From Psychrobacillus sp. NEAU-3TGS (GTDB lineage: Bacteria > Bacillota > Bacilli > Bacillales_A > Planococcaceae), in assembly GCF_029955155.1 (NCBI RefSeq), contig NZ_JAPNOZ010000004.1:129599-193598 (forward strand): a DNA stretch of 64,000 nt, read 5' to 3'. Shown here in pieces: positions 1-8,505 of the stretch. Position 1 is the stretch's first letter; every line of letters begins with the position of its first letter. The position numbers and the translations under genes were made by a program. Below the pieces are notes generated by a model, which saw only the letters and a list, made by a program, of their open reading frames with translations, did not search any database and was not told the origin of the DNA.

Positions 1-247
1 CTTTTATAGTATCAAATCTGTCTTTTTGAAGTTTTTTTCTGTAACTTTTTATTATTATTTCCCAAGGCACTCCCATAAATTCAGCACTACCGTATATCAT
101 TACCCCTACAGGATGATATTTGGAAAGCGAAAACAATTTATTAGCAGAGTTATACACTTTTTGATTAACGTCAGAACCGATTGTAACCGCACTATCTGCA
201 GCTAAAGCTACACCCATTTTGTTTAAAATACCTATTTCTGCTGTCAT
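1..247 (-). CDS. Proteasome-fold Ntn-hydrolase-like protein (N-terminal 82 codons only)
   Basis: The gene starts at an ATG preceded by a good AAAGGGG ribosome site and runs off the left edge, so only the N-terminus is visible. After Met removal the chain would begin with Thr, followed by a G-I-L-N-K strand, then ALAADSAVT and, about 15 residues on, ANKLFSL. This matches the opening of 20S proteasome beta subunits: nucleophilic Thr1, an acidic residue near 17, and a Lys in a K-[LI]-F-x-[LI] strand near 33. The next stretch (VGVMIYGSAEF) also fits the beta-subunit pattern. I infer an Ntn-hydrolase fold. Whether it is a peptidase, and whether it is a HslV, Anbu or unnamed family member, cannot be told without the C-terminus. 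Confidence 0.6.
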   Translation of the reverse strand, partial: MTAEIGILNKMGVALAADSAVTIGSDVNQKVYNSANKLFSLSKYHPVGVMIYGSAEFMGVPWEIIIKSYRKKLQKDRFDTIK

Positions 248-979
248 TTACTCTACCCCTTTATAATTAAAATACAAATAATACTATTCGACCTTTTATT
301 TTAGAATCCTTCCAAAATTAGAAAATTTATTAGTATTATTTGAGGGTTGTGTTATAAATGCAATTTTACGCAAATGCAATACATAAAAGCTTATAGTTAA
401 AAAATGAAACGCCTTTCTATCTAGAGTATAATTAAATACCTACAGGAGGAATATCAAATGCAATTATTCGCATGTTAGCCTAAGTGAAAGGTTTTACAAT
501 ATCTTTGCTCATACAAATTTACTTTACATATATTATTCCACAATCTGGCCAGATTGTTGAACACAAGTTAAGCAACACTCTTCAACTAACCTGCCGCGTT
601 AGTTCAATAAGAAAAAGAGTTACCAATGGCAACCCCATGATTTTTTACTTTACATCTTCTTTATATTCTTCTCCATCTAAGTACGCTTGTTGTTTGGGCG
701 AAGTAATGCTTAACATTTCCCTAATAGCTAGTGGTATTAGGGTAGTAGCATGCTTTATTGGATTGAAGCGGAAAGCGTCCGCCCTGCAGCGGAAATCCTA
801 GCAGATACTTCATTCAACTCACTACCGCGCAGTTTCTCTATAAGCTATATAAAGAAAGACCATTTACAACTTTTTCAATTTTTAGCGGGAAACGCTTTCA
901 AATTCTTAACTAGCTTCATAAGTTGGGGTATGATAAGATACTTCTTATGAAAAAATCAATAGTTAAAGAAGGAATGTAA
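248..979. other. Intergenic stretch with a decayed-looking leader and a short repeat copy
   Basis: No convincing gene is present. A -10-like TATAAT (427-432) and an AGGAGGA ribosome site lead to an ATG at 458, but the frame closes after six codons. It may be a decayed gene start or a leader peptide. Positions about 752-838 match the GC-rich repeat family seen at 17.1-17.6 kb. Open frames crossing this stretch have no family resemblance and I regard them as chance. Confidence 0.5.
752..838 (+). repeat. Short, internally deleted copy of the GC-rich dispersed repeat
   Basis: The segment TTTATTGGATTGAAGC, GGAAAGCGTCCGCCCTGCAG, CGGAAATCCTAGCAGA and the tail CGCAGTTTCTCTAT match the long copy at about 17375-17560 after removal of roughly 95 bases from its middle. 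The local GC content contrasts with the AT-rich surroundings. No transposase is nearby, so it resembles a REP/MITE-like dispersed element rather than an autonomous mobile element. Confidence 0.6.
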
Positions 980-2365
980 ATGGCAGTTCAAAAGAAGAAG
1001 GATTTAGGGGAAAAGTTAAGTCTATTTCATTTAACTTGGCCCATTTTTTTAGAAGTATTTTTATTTATGTTAATGGGAATTGCCGATACGTTTATGCTAA
1101 GCAGCCTATCAGATGATGCTGTATCTGGGGTAGGGGCGGCGAATCAGTATATTCATATCGCCATTTTAATATTAGAAGTAGTAGGAAATGGGGCAGCAAT
1201 CGTTGTATCTCAGTATTTAGGCTCCAAGCGATTTCTCGAAGCTTCTAAAATTTCTGGTTTGGCGGTCACGTTGAATTTAGGAGTTGGAATTGTATTAAGT
1301 ATTGGGTTTATACTGTTTTCTAAAAGTATGATGACGGCGATGAACTTGCAGGGAGACGTACTTGTTCATGCATATCAATATTTGTCCATAGTCGGAGGGG
1401 CCATTTTCCTTCAGGCAGTGATTAATGCATTGGCGGCAGTGATTAGAGTGCATGGTTACACGAAACAGACGATGCTAGTATCTTTAGGGATGAATATTAT
1501 TCATGTAGTAGGTAACTATTTGTTGATTTTTGGGAAATTCGGTTTTCCAGAGTTAGGAGTGCAAGGGGCAGCTATTTCTTCAGTACTAAGTAGAGTGGTT
1601 GCATTACTTATTTTCTTCTGGCTGTTGTATCAAGTTATGGAATACCGTGTGAAAGTACGTTATTATTTCACAATATCCAAAGAATACATTGGTAAAATAC
1701 TGCAAATAGGTCTACCATCTGCATTTGAACAGATTTTGTATCAAGGATGCCAAATCGTATTCCTTTATTACGTAACCTATTTAGGAGCAGAGTCTTTAGC
1801 GGCGAGACAATATGCAGTGAATATATCGATGTTCACTTATCTGTTTGCCATAGCAATTGGGATGGGAACGGCGATTATTGTTGGAAGACTTGTAGGAGCG
1901 AATGAGAAAGACGAGGCGTATAAGTCTGTATGGACAAGTGTGAAATGGGCGCTATTATTTACGCTAGTAATGGTTGCGATTGTTATGATATTCCGAATCC
2001 CACTGCTAAGCTTGTTTACGAGTAATGAAAAAGTTATTCAAATAGGTGCATCTGTATTAATCTTAAGTATTTTGCTAGAGACTGGGCGCACGATGAATAT
2101 TGTCATTATTAATTCATTGCGAGCGGCTGGAGATGCAAAATTCCCTGTAGCTATGGGGGCATTGTCTATGGTAATGATGAGTTTGCCACTAGGTTATTTT
2201 TTAGTCTTTGTATTAGACTTAGGTCTTGTAGGAATTTGGTTAGCCATCGCAGCGGATGAATGGACCCGAGCTACTATTATGTACTTTAGATGGAAAGGCA
2301 GAAGATGGGAAAAGTTTGCCCTAGTAAAACCGATGGAAGAAAAAGAAAGACCAAGTGAAAGCTAA
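980..2365 (+). CDS. MATE family multidrug/Na+ antiporter
   Basis: A 461-residue polytopic membrane protein with about twelve hydrophobic segments arranged as two similar halves. The N-terminal half carries FLEVFLFMLMGIADTFMLS and the second half starts near residue 240 with GLPSAFEQILYQG. This arrangement and length are typical of MATE exporters, which use a proton or sodium gradient to expel cationic drugs or metabolites. The start is ATG 980 behind a GAAGGA ribosome site. The gene stands alone and ends at a shared hairpin terminator facing the next gene. The substrate cannot be predicted. Confidence 0.9.
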   Translation: MAVQKKKDLGEKLSLFHLTWPIFLEVFLFMLMGIADTFMLSSLSDDAVSGVGAANQYIHIAILILEVVGNGAAIVVSQYLGSKRFLEASKISGLAVTLNLGVGIVLSIGFILFSKSMMTAMNLQGDVLVHAYQYLSIVGGAIFLQAVINALAAVIRVHGYTKQTMLVSLGMNIIHVVGNYLLIFGKFGFPELGVQGAAISSVLSRVVALLIFFWLLYQVMEYRVKVRYYFTISKEYIGKILQIGLPSAFEQILYQGCQIVFLYYVTYLGAESLAARQYAVNISMFTYLFAIAIGMGTAIIVGRLVGANEKDEAYKSVWTSVKWALLFTLVMVAIVMIFRIPLLSLFTSNEKVIQIGASVLILSILLETGRTMNIVIINSLRAAGDAKFPVAMGALSMVMMSLPLGYFLVFVLDLGLVGIWLAIAADEWTRATIMYFRWKGRRWEKFALVKPMEEKERPSES

Positions 2366-2389
2366 GTATACGCTTTCCTTGGTCTTTTT
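2346..2389 (+). terminator. Intrinsic terminator shared by convergent genes
   Basis: The sequence AAAGACCAAG-GAAAGC pairs with GCTTTC-CTTGGTCTTT and runs into T5. The 5' arm overlaps the last codons of the MATE gene. It lies between the MATE gene and the convergent aminotransferase and could serve both. Confidence 0.85.
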
Positions 2390-2391
2390 GT

Positions 2392-3582
2392 TCAATTATT
2401 CACTAATGTAGCACAATTTTCGAGATTTAATGTTTTTAACTGCTCTACTGCTTTTTTCAGTGTTTCAACATCTTGTACAAGCGCAACTCGTACGAAGCCA
2501 GCACCTTCTGATCCAAATACTGTGCCAGGTACAGTAACGACACCAGTTTGACGAATGACTTCAAAGGCAAATTCTTTGTCATCCATATCATAAGGATATT
2601 TAGCCCAAACGAACATACCACCATTAGAAGGTGCTACGGTCCAACCTAAATCCATTATGCCTTGCATTAACACTTGGTGGCGTTCTGCAAATAATTGTCG
2701 TAGACGATCCGTAATTTCCTCTGCGTTATTCAATGCCGTAATTCCTGCTTCTTGGATGGGACTGAAAATACCAAAGTCTAGATTAGATTTCAACTGCTTC
2801 ATAATACTGATCATTTCCGCATTCCCTACGAGATAAGCAATACGAGTACCAGCTAAGCTAAAGCTTTTAGATAAAGAATTAATCTCCATTCCAACTTCCA
2901 TTGCCCCAGGGGTAGTCAAAAAACTACTTGGTGCATCCCCAGAAAAATAAAATTCAGAATAAGCGGCATCATGCAAAATAATCACATTATACTTATTTGC
3001 AAAAGCGACTACTTTTCCGAAGAAAGCTTCATTAGGCATTGCTGGAACAGGATTCCCTGGCAGATTTAATATCATTAACTTCGCCTTATATGCGATTTCC
3101 TCAGGAATTGCATCTAAATCTGGTAAATAGCCGTTCTCTTCCGTTAGATTCATATAGTAGGGAACTGCACCTGCAAGCTTAATGCCAGCGTCATACGCAA
3201 CGTATCCAGGGTTTGTTGTGAGCACAATGTCCCCTTCGTTGCAAAATGCAATTGGAAGATGAACTAGTCCTTCTTGGGAACCCATCGTTTGTAAAATCTC
3301 AGTTTGTGGATTTAAAGTAACGTTTACTCGTCGGTTATAATAATCTGCTACTGCTTCGTTAAAACGTTTTGTTCCACTCAGCATGTAGCCATATGAATGT
3401 TCAGAGAAACTTTGTTCAGATAGAACTTTTCTTATTTTTTCATCCGGAGGTAAGTCCGGACTACCTAAACTTAAATCGTATACTTCATAACCAGCTGCTT
3501 GTTTTGCCGCGGCGGCTGCTTTTAAATCACCGAAAATAGCAGGTTCAAATATGGACATTTTTTTAGATGGTTCGATATTCAA
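2392..3582 (-). CDS. PLP-dependent class I/II aminotransferase
   Basis: A 396-residue fold-type I aminotransferase. The Schiff-base lysine is in SLSKSFSLAGTRIAYLVG (about residue 240) and the PLP-contact aspartate is in HDAAYSEF. The usual N-P-T-G-A loop reads GNPVPA here, a departure shared with a Bacillus/archaeal subgroup near the LL-diaminopimelate and MtnE-like aminotransferases. It transfers amino groups between an amino acid and a 2-oxo acid; the physiological substrate is not clear. The chosen start is TTG 3582, about 10 bases after GAGGAG. An in-frame ATG at residue 9 is the alternative. It is monocistronic. Confidence 0.85.
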   Translation of the reverse strand: MNIEPSKKMSIFEPAIFGDLKAAAAAKQAAGYEVYDLSLGSPDLPPDEKIRKVLSEQSFSEHSYGYMLSGTKRFNEAVADYYNRRVNVTLNPQTEILQTMGSQEGLVHLPIAFCNEGDIVLTTNPGYVAYDAGIKLAGAVPYYMNLTEENGYLPDLDAIPEEIAYKAKLMILNLPGNPVPAMPNEAFFGKVVAFANKYNVIILHDAAYSEFYFSGDAPSSFLTTPGAMEVGMEINSLSKSFSLAGTRIAYLVGNAEMISIMKQLKSNLDFGIFSPIQEAGITALNNAEEITDRLRQLFAERHQVLMQGIMDLGWTVAPSNGGMFVWAKYPYDMDDKEFAFEVIRQTGVVTVPGTVFGSEGAGFVRVALVQDVETLKKAVEQLKTLNLENCATLVNN

Positions 3583-3782
3583 TTAAAAGCACTCCTCGCG
3601 TAAGAAAATAATTTTATCATTCATTTTATCACAAGTTACAGCAGTATTGTGAAAAAGTTGAATGTAAATACTACCTATTTCGACTATTATGTTAATATAG
3701 TTTAGAAGTAGAGCCAAAACTAATATCCACAAGCGAGAAGTATAGATGTCTATAAGAAGAGATCAGTTTATCTTCCAATATT

Positions 3783-3831
3783 AAAAGAGCTACTAGGACT
3801 CTCAAAAGAGAGAACTAGTAGCTTTTAGTTG
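3783..3831 (-). terminator. Terminator downstream of the GMC oxidoreductase operon
   Basis: The arms AGCTACTAG and CTAGTAGCT, with an inner CTCTC/GAGAG stem, form a hairpin followed on the minus strand by a short T-rich tail. It sits 35 bases after the GMC oxidoreductase stop codon. Confidence 0.7.
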
Positions 3832-3866
3832 TTGGCTAATTCTATGAAAAATTGTTTATTGTTTTA

Positions 3867-5582
3867 TTAAACTAAAGATCCACCATTTTTTAAATATTTT
3901 TCAATACCTTCGGCAGCACGGTATGCAAGTGCTCCAACCGTTCCTGTAGGGTTCATACCTGAATTGTGAGGAAAAGCATTAGCACCAGGTACAAATACAT
4001 TTTCACAATCCCACATTTGAAGATAGTTATTTAATGCACTTGTTTCAGGGTCCGCACCCATAATAACTCCACCAGTATTATGAGTAGTTTGATATTTTGT
4101 CGTATCCCAATCACCTTGATCTCCAGGTGTGGTAATCATATCTGCACCCATTTCTTCAAGAATCTTCGTAGTTATTTCTCTTATATACTTTTGTTGATTT
4201 CGTTCATTATCTTTATAGTTAAATGTCATGCGAATTAAAGGATCTCCAAATTGATCTTTATAGGTAGGGTCTAGATCAATATAGTTTTCTTTATTTGGCA
4301 TAACGGAGCCTTGAGATCCAACTGATAAGCTTCGATTAGCCCAAAAGATAGACTCATCTTTAAATTCTTTGCCCCAGCCTGGTGTTCCTTTAGGCACAGA
4401 ATTGTTTGAGATAGGACGTTTTCCGTAATGGCCAAGTGCGATATTACCACCATGAATAAAGTTTAAATCAGTGTGATCAAAGTTATCACCATTAAAATCG
4501 TCGAGAACTCCCGCAAGTGCACCTGTGCCAGCATATAAATTGAATTCTTTGTCTTTAAAGAAACCAGTAGATGCAGCTGATGTCATTTGGTAGGCATAGT
4601 TCTTCCCAATGACTCCTGTTCCCGTTTCTGGATTATATGGACGGCCAAGTTTAGAGTTTAGCAGGATTCTAATGTTGTTAAGAACATATGCAGATACTAC
4701 CACAACGTCTGCTTCTTGAATATATTCCTCACCAGTACGTGTATCAACATATAATACTCCAGTAGCTTTGCCATTTGTGTGTAGGACTTTACGAACCACA
4801 CAGTGAGTTCTTACTTCAAAATTACCTGTTTCTTTTGCTACTGGTAGAACTGTTACTACCGGCGATGCTTTTGCCCCATACTCACAGCCAAAGCGCTCAC
4901 AGAATCCACAATATTGACATGCTCCGCGCGAAATCCCATCTGGATTTGTATAGCTTTCAGAAAGTGTAGCTGCTGGCGCAATATAAGGATGATACCCTAA
5001 GTTTTTAGAGGCTTCTCTAAACATCTTCATAGAAGGTGTTTCTTTAAGAGGGACTGTAGGATATTTAACTTCTGGAACTTCGGGATGTGGATTAGCTTCC
5101 CCCGAAATACCGGCCATAGTTTCGAACTTTTCGAAGTAGGGTACTAATTCATCATATGTGATTCCCCAATCTTGAAGGGGCATATCTGCTGGTATTTTGT
5201 CTTTCCCATAACGTTCTACCGTTTTGGTGTAAATCTCAAAATCATATGGGAAAAAACGATACGTTAAACCGTTCCAGTGTTCTCCGGAACCGCCAACACC
5301 ATCACCGATTAAGAAAGAACCGTGCTGACGATAAGGCAATGCTCTTTTTGTGCGGTCATGACGAACTGTTAATGTTTCTTTTGAAAGATCTTGCATCATT
5401 TCGTTTCTTTGCTGATATCTAAGCTCATCGTGAACCATTAAATAGTCTTCTGTTTTTCTTTCTTTTCCGCGTTCTAAACCTACTACTTTGTATCCTTTTC
5501 TAGTAAGTTCTGCAGCGATAATGCCACCTGTCCAGCCCACACCTGCCAAAACTATGTCTGTTTTCGGTAATTTTTTTGCCAT
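3867..5582 (-). CDS. GMC family FAD-dependent oxidoreductase (gluconate 2-dehydrogenase large-subunit type)
   Basis: A 571-residue GMC-family flavoprotein. An N-terminal dinucleotide fold (DIVLAGVGWTGG) binds FAD, and the C-terminal half carries the conserved PHNSGMNPTGTVG segment that holds the catalytic His and FAD contact. A cluster of cysteines (CQYCGFCERFGCEYG, near residue 220) recalls the membrane-bound sugar and gluconate dehydrogenases. The protein has no signal peptide. Its partner just upstream has a twin-arginine signal, so it is probably carried out of the cell folded, as a passenger. The likely role is oxidation of a sugar, polyol or sugar acid on the outer face of the membrane. 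No cytochrome subunit is encoded here, so the electron acceptor is unknown. Confidence 0.88.
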   Translation of the reverse strand: MAKKLPKTDIVLAGVGWTGGIIAAELTRKGYKVVGLERGKERKTEDYLMVHDELRYQQRNEMMQDLSKETLTVRHDRTKRALPYRQHGSFLIGDGVGGSGEHWNGLTYRFFPYDFEIYTKTVERYGKDKIPADMPLQDWGITYDELVPYFEKFETMAGISGEANPHPEVPEVKYPTVPLKETPSMKMFREASKNLGYHPYIAPAATLSESYTNPDGISRGACQYCGFCERFGCEYGAKASPVVTVLPVAKETGNFEVRTHCVVRKVLHTNGKATGVLYVDTRTGEEYIQEADVVVVSAYVLNNIRILLNSKLGRPYNPETGTGVIGKNYAYQMTSAASTGFFKDKEFNLYAGTGALAGVLDDFNGDNFDHTDLNFIHGGNIALGHYGKRPISNNSVPKGTPGWGKEFKDESIFWANRSLSVGSQGSVMPNKENYIDLDPTYKDQFGDPLIRMTFNYKDNERNQQKYIREITTKILEEMGADMITTPGDQGDWDTTKYQTTHNTGGVIMGADPETSALNNYLQMWDCENVFVPGANAFPHNSGMNPTGTVGALAYRAAEGIEKYLKNGGSLV

Positions 5583-5603
5583 GATTTATTTGCTTCCTCT
5601 CGA

Positions 5604-6380
5604 TTAATGATTGTGTTGTGAATTTAAGCTCATTGGATCCATTTTTACAAATTCATCTTTTTCGATGATGTTCGCATAACTCATTTGATGGCCAGGGAAG
5701 TTTTTCATTTTCCAGCCTTCCATATTTTTATTGCCTCCGTAAAGAGGATCAGCATATACGCCTTCAATAGTCGCACTTTTTAATAATCTAAAAAAGAAGC
5801 CAGATGTTACCGCTCCGTTTAAGGTTACTTCGTCTGCTTCAAAAGCGGTTAAAATAGCAATTTGGTCGTCTTCATTTAGTGCAGCAAAGTTGTTATCATA
5901 ATTCTTTTGGGCTTCCGCATTCAATGCCTCGATTCCTAAATTGAAGATTTGCTGTCTATTTAAATGCGTTTGATGACCAAACAAAGCAGTTGCTTCTGTC
6001 GGGAAGAAAGGTCCAGTCATGTATTCTTTCGCATTTAATCCCCAATTACTAGCTAGTTGGTGATCGATGAAATAAGCTACAAGTAGTTCTTTCGCACCCG
6101 GGCCTACATCTGTTTTAGGAAATATTTGTTCTGCTGCTGCTTCGATAGTATCGAATTGGGTTTTGTCAAAATACATCAATGCTTGGTTAAAGTTCACCGC
6201 AGTTGCTTCTGAGTGAACATGTGATTCAATTGTTTTAGTTTTTGTAGAATCCTTTCCTAAAAGACTACCAAGGGCACCGCCTAAAACAACCCCACCAACT
6301 GTTAATCCCGAATTTTTGATAAATGTACGTCTAGATGAGCGTTTATCTAAAATTGGAGTCTTTTTATCTTGTTCTGACAT
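5604..6380 (-). CDS. Gluconate 2-dehydrogenase subunit 3 family protein with Tat signal
   Basis: A 258-residue small subunit that pairs with the GMC dehydrogenase 21 bases downstream. The N-terminus has a twin-arginine motif SSRRTFIK (about residues 16-23) followed by a glycine-rich hydrophobic stretch (LTVGGVVLGGALGSLLG), a typical Tat signal. The rest fits the subunit 3 family, which chaperones and exports the FAD subunit (family knowledge). The signal peptide here, none on the large subunit, and a tatA gene 900 bases away together support co-export of a preassembled complex. Confidence 0.88.
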   Translation of the reverse strand: MSEQDKKTPILDKRSSRRTFIKNSGLTVGGVVLGGALGSLLGKDSTKTKTIESHVHSEATAVNFNQALMYFDKTQFDTIEAAAEQIFPKTDVGPGAKELLVAYFIDHQLASNWGLNAKEYMTGPFFPTEATALFGHQTHLNRQQIFNLGIEALNAEAQKNYDNNFAALNEDDQIAILTAFEADEVTLNGAVTSGFFFRLLKSATIEGVYADPLYGGNKNMEGWKMKNFPGHQMSYANIIEKDEFVKMDPMSLNSQHNH

Positions 6381-6459
6381 AATAAAACCTCCTAAATAAA
6401 ATGAGTAAAAAATCTAATAATGTGTTTATCTAGCTAAATATAAAAAATTGTAATTTTGA

Positions 6460-6717
6460 TTAATGAACAATTGAATGCCAATTATATACGATTGAAAATA
6501 CAACGGTAAAAACTAATAAAGAGGCAATAAAGTATGTATGTTTTTTCCCAGTCCAGCAAAGAACTATGATAGCTAGACCAATACCAAATCCTAACAATGC
6601 AAACCAAGGAAAGGGATTGTTATAGAAAAAAAGACATAGTGCAAAATCGGCTACTATAAATAGTGCAAAAAATACTTGGTTCAGCATTTTCAGTTCTTCT
6701 ATATTATATTGAGTCAC
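6460..6717 (-). CDS. Small three-helix membrane protein, first gene of the GMC dehydrogenase operon
   Basis: An 85-residue protein with about three transmembrane helices and no family I recognise. The chosen start is GTG 6717, spaced behind AAAGGAG. It lies 79 bases upstream of the Tat-exported subunit on the same strand, so it is probably co-transcribed. A role as membrane anchor or quinone-side partner for the dehydrogenase is a guess based only on position; the protein has no haem- or metal-binding residues in a recognisable pattern. Confidence 0.65.
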   Translation of the reverse strand: MTQYNIEELKMLNQVFFALFIVADFALCLFFYNNPFPWFALLGFGIGLAIIVLCWTGKKHTYFIASLLVFTVVFSIVYNWHSIVH

Positions 6718-7272
6718 ACCAGATCTCCTTTCTTCCTAATAAAAATGAGTTTATTTTTCGAAAAAGATATCCTAAGATAACGATACAAAACAACAGAACC
6801 TATTCTACTCCTCTTGTTCATAAAATGTCCATTCTTTTTTGTGTCTTTCTAGAACCTTTTTACTATTTAATTTTTCTGAAAATACCTCATTAATGCTTAT
6901 ATTCCACACTTTTAACAAAGGAGCTTAATGCTAAATAATAGATAATTATTATTGTATTAAACAAGTGATTCGCCTTTTACTGTAAACCTGAAGAATGCTA
7001 AGCAGCATAAAAAGATAATGTACCTACTGTACTGGTAGAGTTTTATTCAGAACTTTGTGAGAGGGATGGAAGTGGATGTTGAATAAGGAGAGCTAGCTCG
7101 CTGCCTGCTTTTAATTATGCAAAACAAGGAAATGGATTATGATGTATTTACAAACTTCGACAAAGGAGTATAATATGTAGTTGATACAAAACAACCATAA
7201 TTTATCAAAAAAACAACATTGCACCTAAAGCCAAGTGATTAATATATATTTAGTTATGAGGAGGAAAATACT
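6718..7272. other. Divergent intergenic region between the Tat-dehydrogenase operon and tatA
   Basis: There is no gene of supportable length. The left part should hold the minus-strand promoter of the dehydrogenase operon, although no clear -35/-10 pair stands out. The right part holds the tatA promoter at 7147-7174. Short palindromes such as GAGCTAGCTC (near 7087) are present but have no assignable role. Confidence 0.5.
7147..7174 (+). promoter_or_regulatory. Sigma-A-type promoter of tatA
   Basis: TTTACA (7147-7152) and a perfect TATAAT (7169-7174) are separated by 16 bases. This leaves a leader of roughly 90 bases before the tatA start codon. Confidence 0.65.
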
Positions 7273-7476
7273 ATGCCAAATATCGGCATACCAGGTTTGA
7301 TAATTATTTTAATAATTGCCTTAATCGTTTTTGGGCCAAAAAAATTACCTCAATTAGGTAGAGCAGTTGGACAAACTTTAAAAGAATTTAAAAATTCGAC
7401 GAAAGACATTGTGGATGATGTAACGGAAGAATTTAAATTAGATGATAAAGAAGTAGATACAAAAAAGAAAATCTAA
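7273..7476 (+). CDS. tatA: Sec-independent translocase subunit TatA
   Basis: A 67-residue TatA/TatE protein. A short N-terminal helix ([20 protein letters not shown]) ends in the conserved F-G-P hinge, and an amphipathic helix ([20 protein letters not shown]) and a charged tail follow. TatA forms the size-adjustable pore that passes folded proteins recognised by TatC. No tatC is near, so it must work with a TatC encoded elsewhere. Its position beside a Tat-signal-bearing dehydrogenase suggests it is dedicated to that cargo, as with the substrate-linked tatAC pairs known in Bacillus. The start follows GAGGAGG, and a hairpin terminator follows the stop. Confidence 0.93.
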   Translation: MPNIGIPGLIIILIIALIVFGPKKLPQLGRAVGQTLKEFKNSTKDIVDDVTEEFKLDDKEVDTKKKI

Positions 7477-7480
7477 TATA

Positions 7481-7516
7481 AAAAGCCAACTATTCTTTGT
7501 TAAATAGTTGGCTTTT
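7481..7516 (+). terminator. Terminator after tatA
   Basis: AAAAGCCAACTATT pairs perfectly with AATAGTTGGCTTTT, a 14-bp stem. It lies right after the tatA stop and before the convergent ribokinase end. Confidence 0.85.
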
Positions 7517-7577
7517 CGCATATTTAGTAAATGCGAAATCAGACAATGGATTGCTGATTTTTTCTCTTCAAAAAAAA

Positions 7578-8471
7578 TTAGCTTTTTACACGGAAAGAAG
7601 AGGGGATAGCAGGTTGTGCTCCCATTTGGGTAACAACGTATGCTGATATATTCGTTGCATATAAAATGCTGTCCTTTATGGAGCTCCCTTGGCATAGACC
7701 TACAGCTAAAGCGCCATTAAAAGCGTCCCCAGCACCAGTCGTATCTTTTGCAACCACTTTGTTTGCTTGAACATATCCATGCTCAAAGTGGTTCATGTAA
7801 TAAGCCCCTTTAGCGCCTAGGGTTACTACCACTGCTCCTACACCTTTTTGTAATAGTGAAGAGCAAGCTTGAAACAGTTCCTCTTCCGTTTCTGTTTTCA
7901 TCCCTGTTAGTATTGCTAATTCGGTTTCATTTGGTGTTAGTATAGAGATTTTACTCAATAATGAATCGCTAATTTGTTGAGCAGGAGCAGGATTTAAAAT
8001 AATTGGTACGCCATTTTTGGAAGCAATGTTAGCAGCAGTTTCGACTGCTGACATAGGAATCTCCAATTGTAGAAGAAGGACTTCGCTCGAGACTATTCTT
8101 TCTGCATGTTGCTCTATCTGTTCTGGTGTGACGAGAAAGTTTGCACCTGGAAAAAGAATAATCGAGTTTTCGCCCGAATCTGCCAATTGGATAATTGCTT
8201 GTCCTGTAATACCTACGTTTTGCACTGCGGCAATATTTACACCTTTGTCTTGCAAATTTTGCTTTATCTGTTCACCAAAATCATCTGCACCAACATTGCC
8301 GATGAAGTGAACCTTTGCTCCTAGTTGACCCGCAGTTACAGCTTGATTTGCTCCTTTTCCACCGAAGAACAATTCATGTTTTGTGCTATGTAATGTTTCA
8401 CCAGCTGCTACAATATGTGACACTAGATAGACAAGGTCGATATTGGTGCTTCCTACGACTGTGATGTTCAT
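7578..8471 (-). CDS. rbsK: Ribokinase (copy 1)
   Basis: A 297-residue PfkB-family sugar kinase. It shows the N-terminal ribose-binding motif (STNIDLVY), the FFGGKGANQAV motif and the C-terminal DTTGAGDAFNGAL signature with the catalytic Asp. It phosphorylates ribose to ribose 5-phosphate. The gene follows a nucleoside hydrolase by 34 bases, so the pair would turn nucleosides into free base and ribose 5-phosphate. A close paralogue lies at 18585-19478 in a larger operon with the same hydrolase partner. The copies share most residues throughout and probably arose by duplication of the pair. Confidence 0.93.
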   Translation of the reverse strand: MNITVVGSTNIDLVYLVSHIVAAGETLHSTKHELFFGGKGANQAVTAGQLGAKVHFIGNVGADDFGEQIKQNLQDKGVNIAAVQNVGITGQAIIQLADSGENSIILFPGANFLVTPEQIEQHAERIVSSEVLLLQLEIPMSAVETAANIASKNGVPIILNPAPAQQISDSLLSKISILTPNETELAILTGMKTETEEELFQACSSLLQKGVGAVVVTLGAKGAYYMNHFEHGYVQANKVVAKDTTGAGDAFNGALAVGLCQGSSIKDSILYATNISAYVVTQMGAQPAIPSSFRVKS

Positions 8472-8505
8472 GTTTTTCTATTCCTTTCATGGACTACAAG
8501 GTACT

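Noticed and set aside
484-950. Two overlapping open frames of 105 and 66 codons
   Set aside because: They have no ribosome site or family resemblance, and the second runs through the GC-rich repeat; chance frames.
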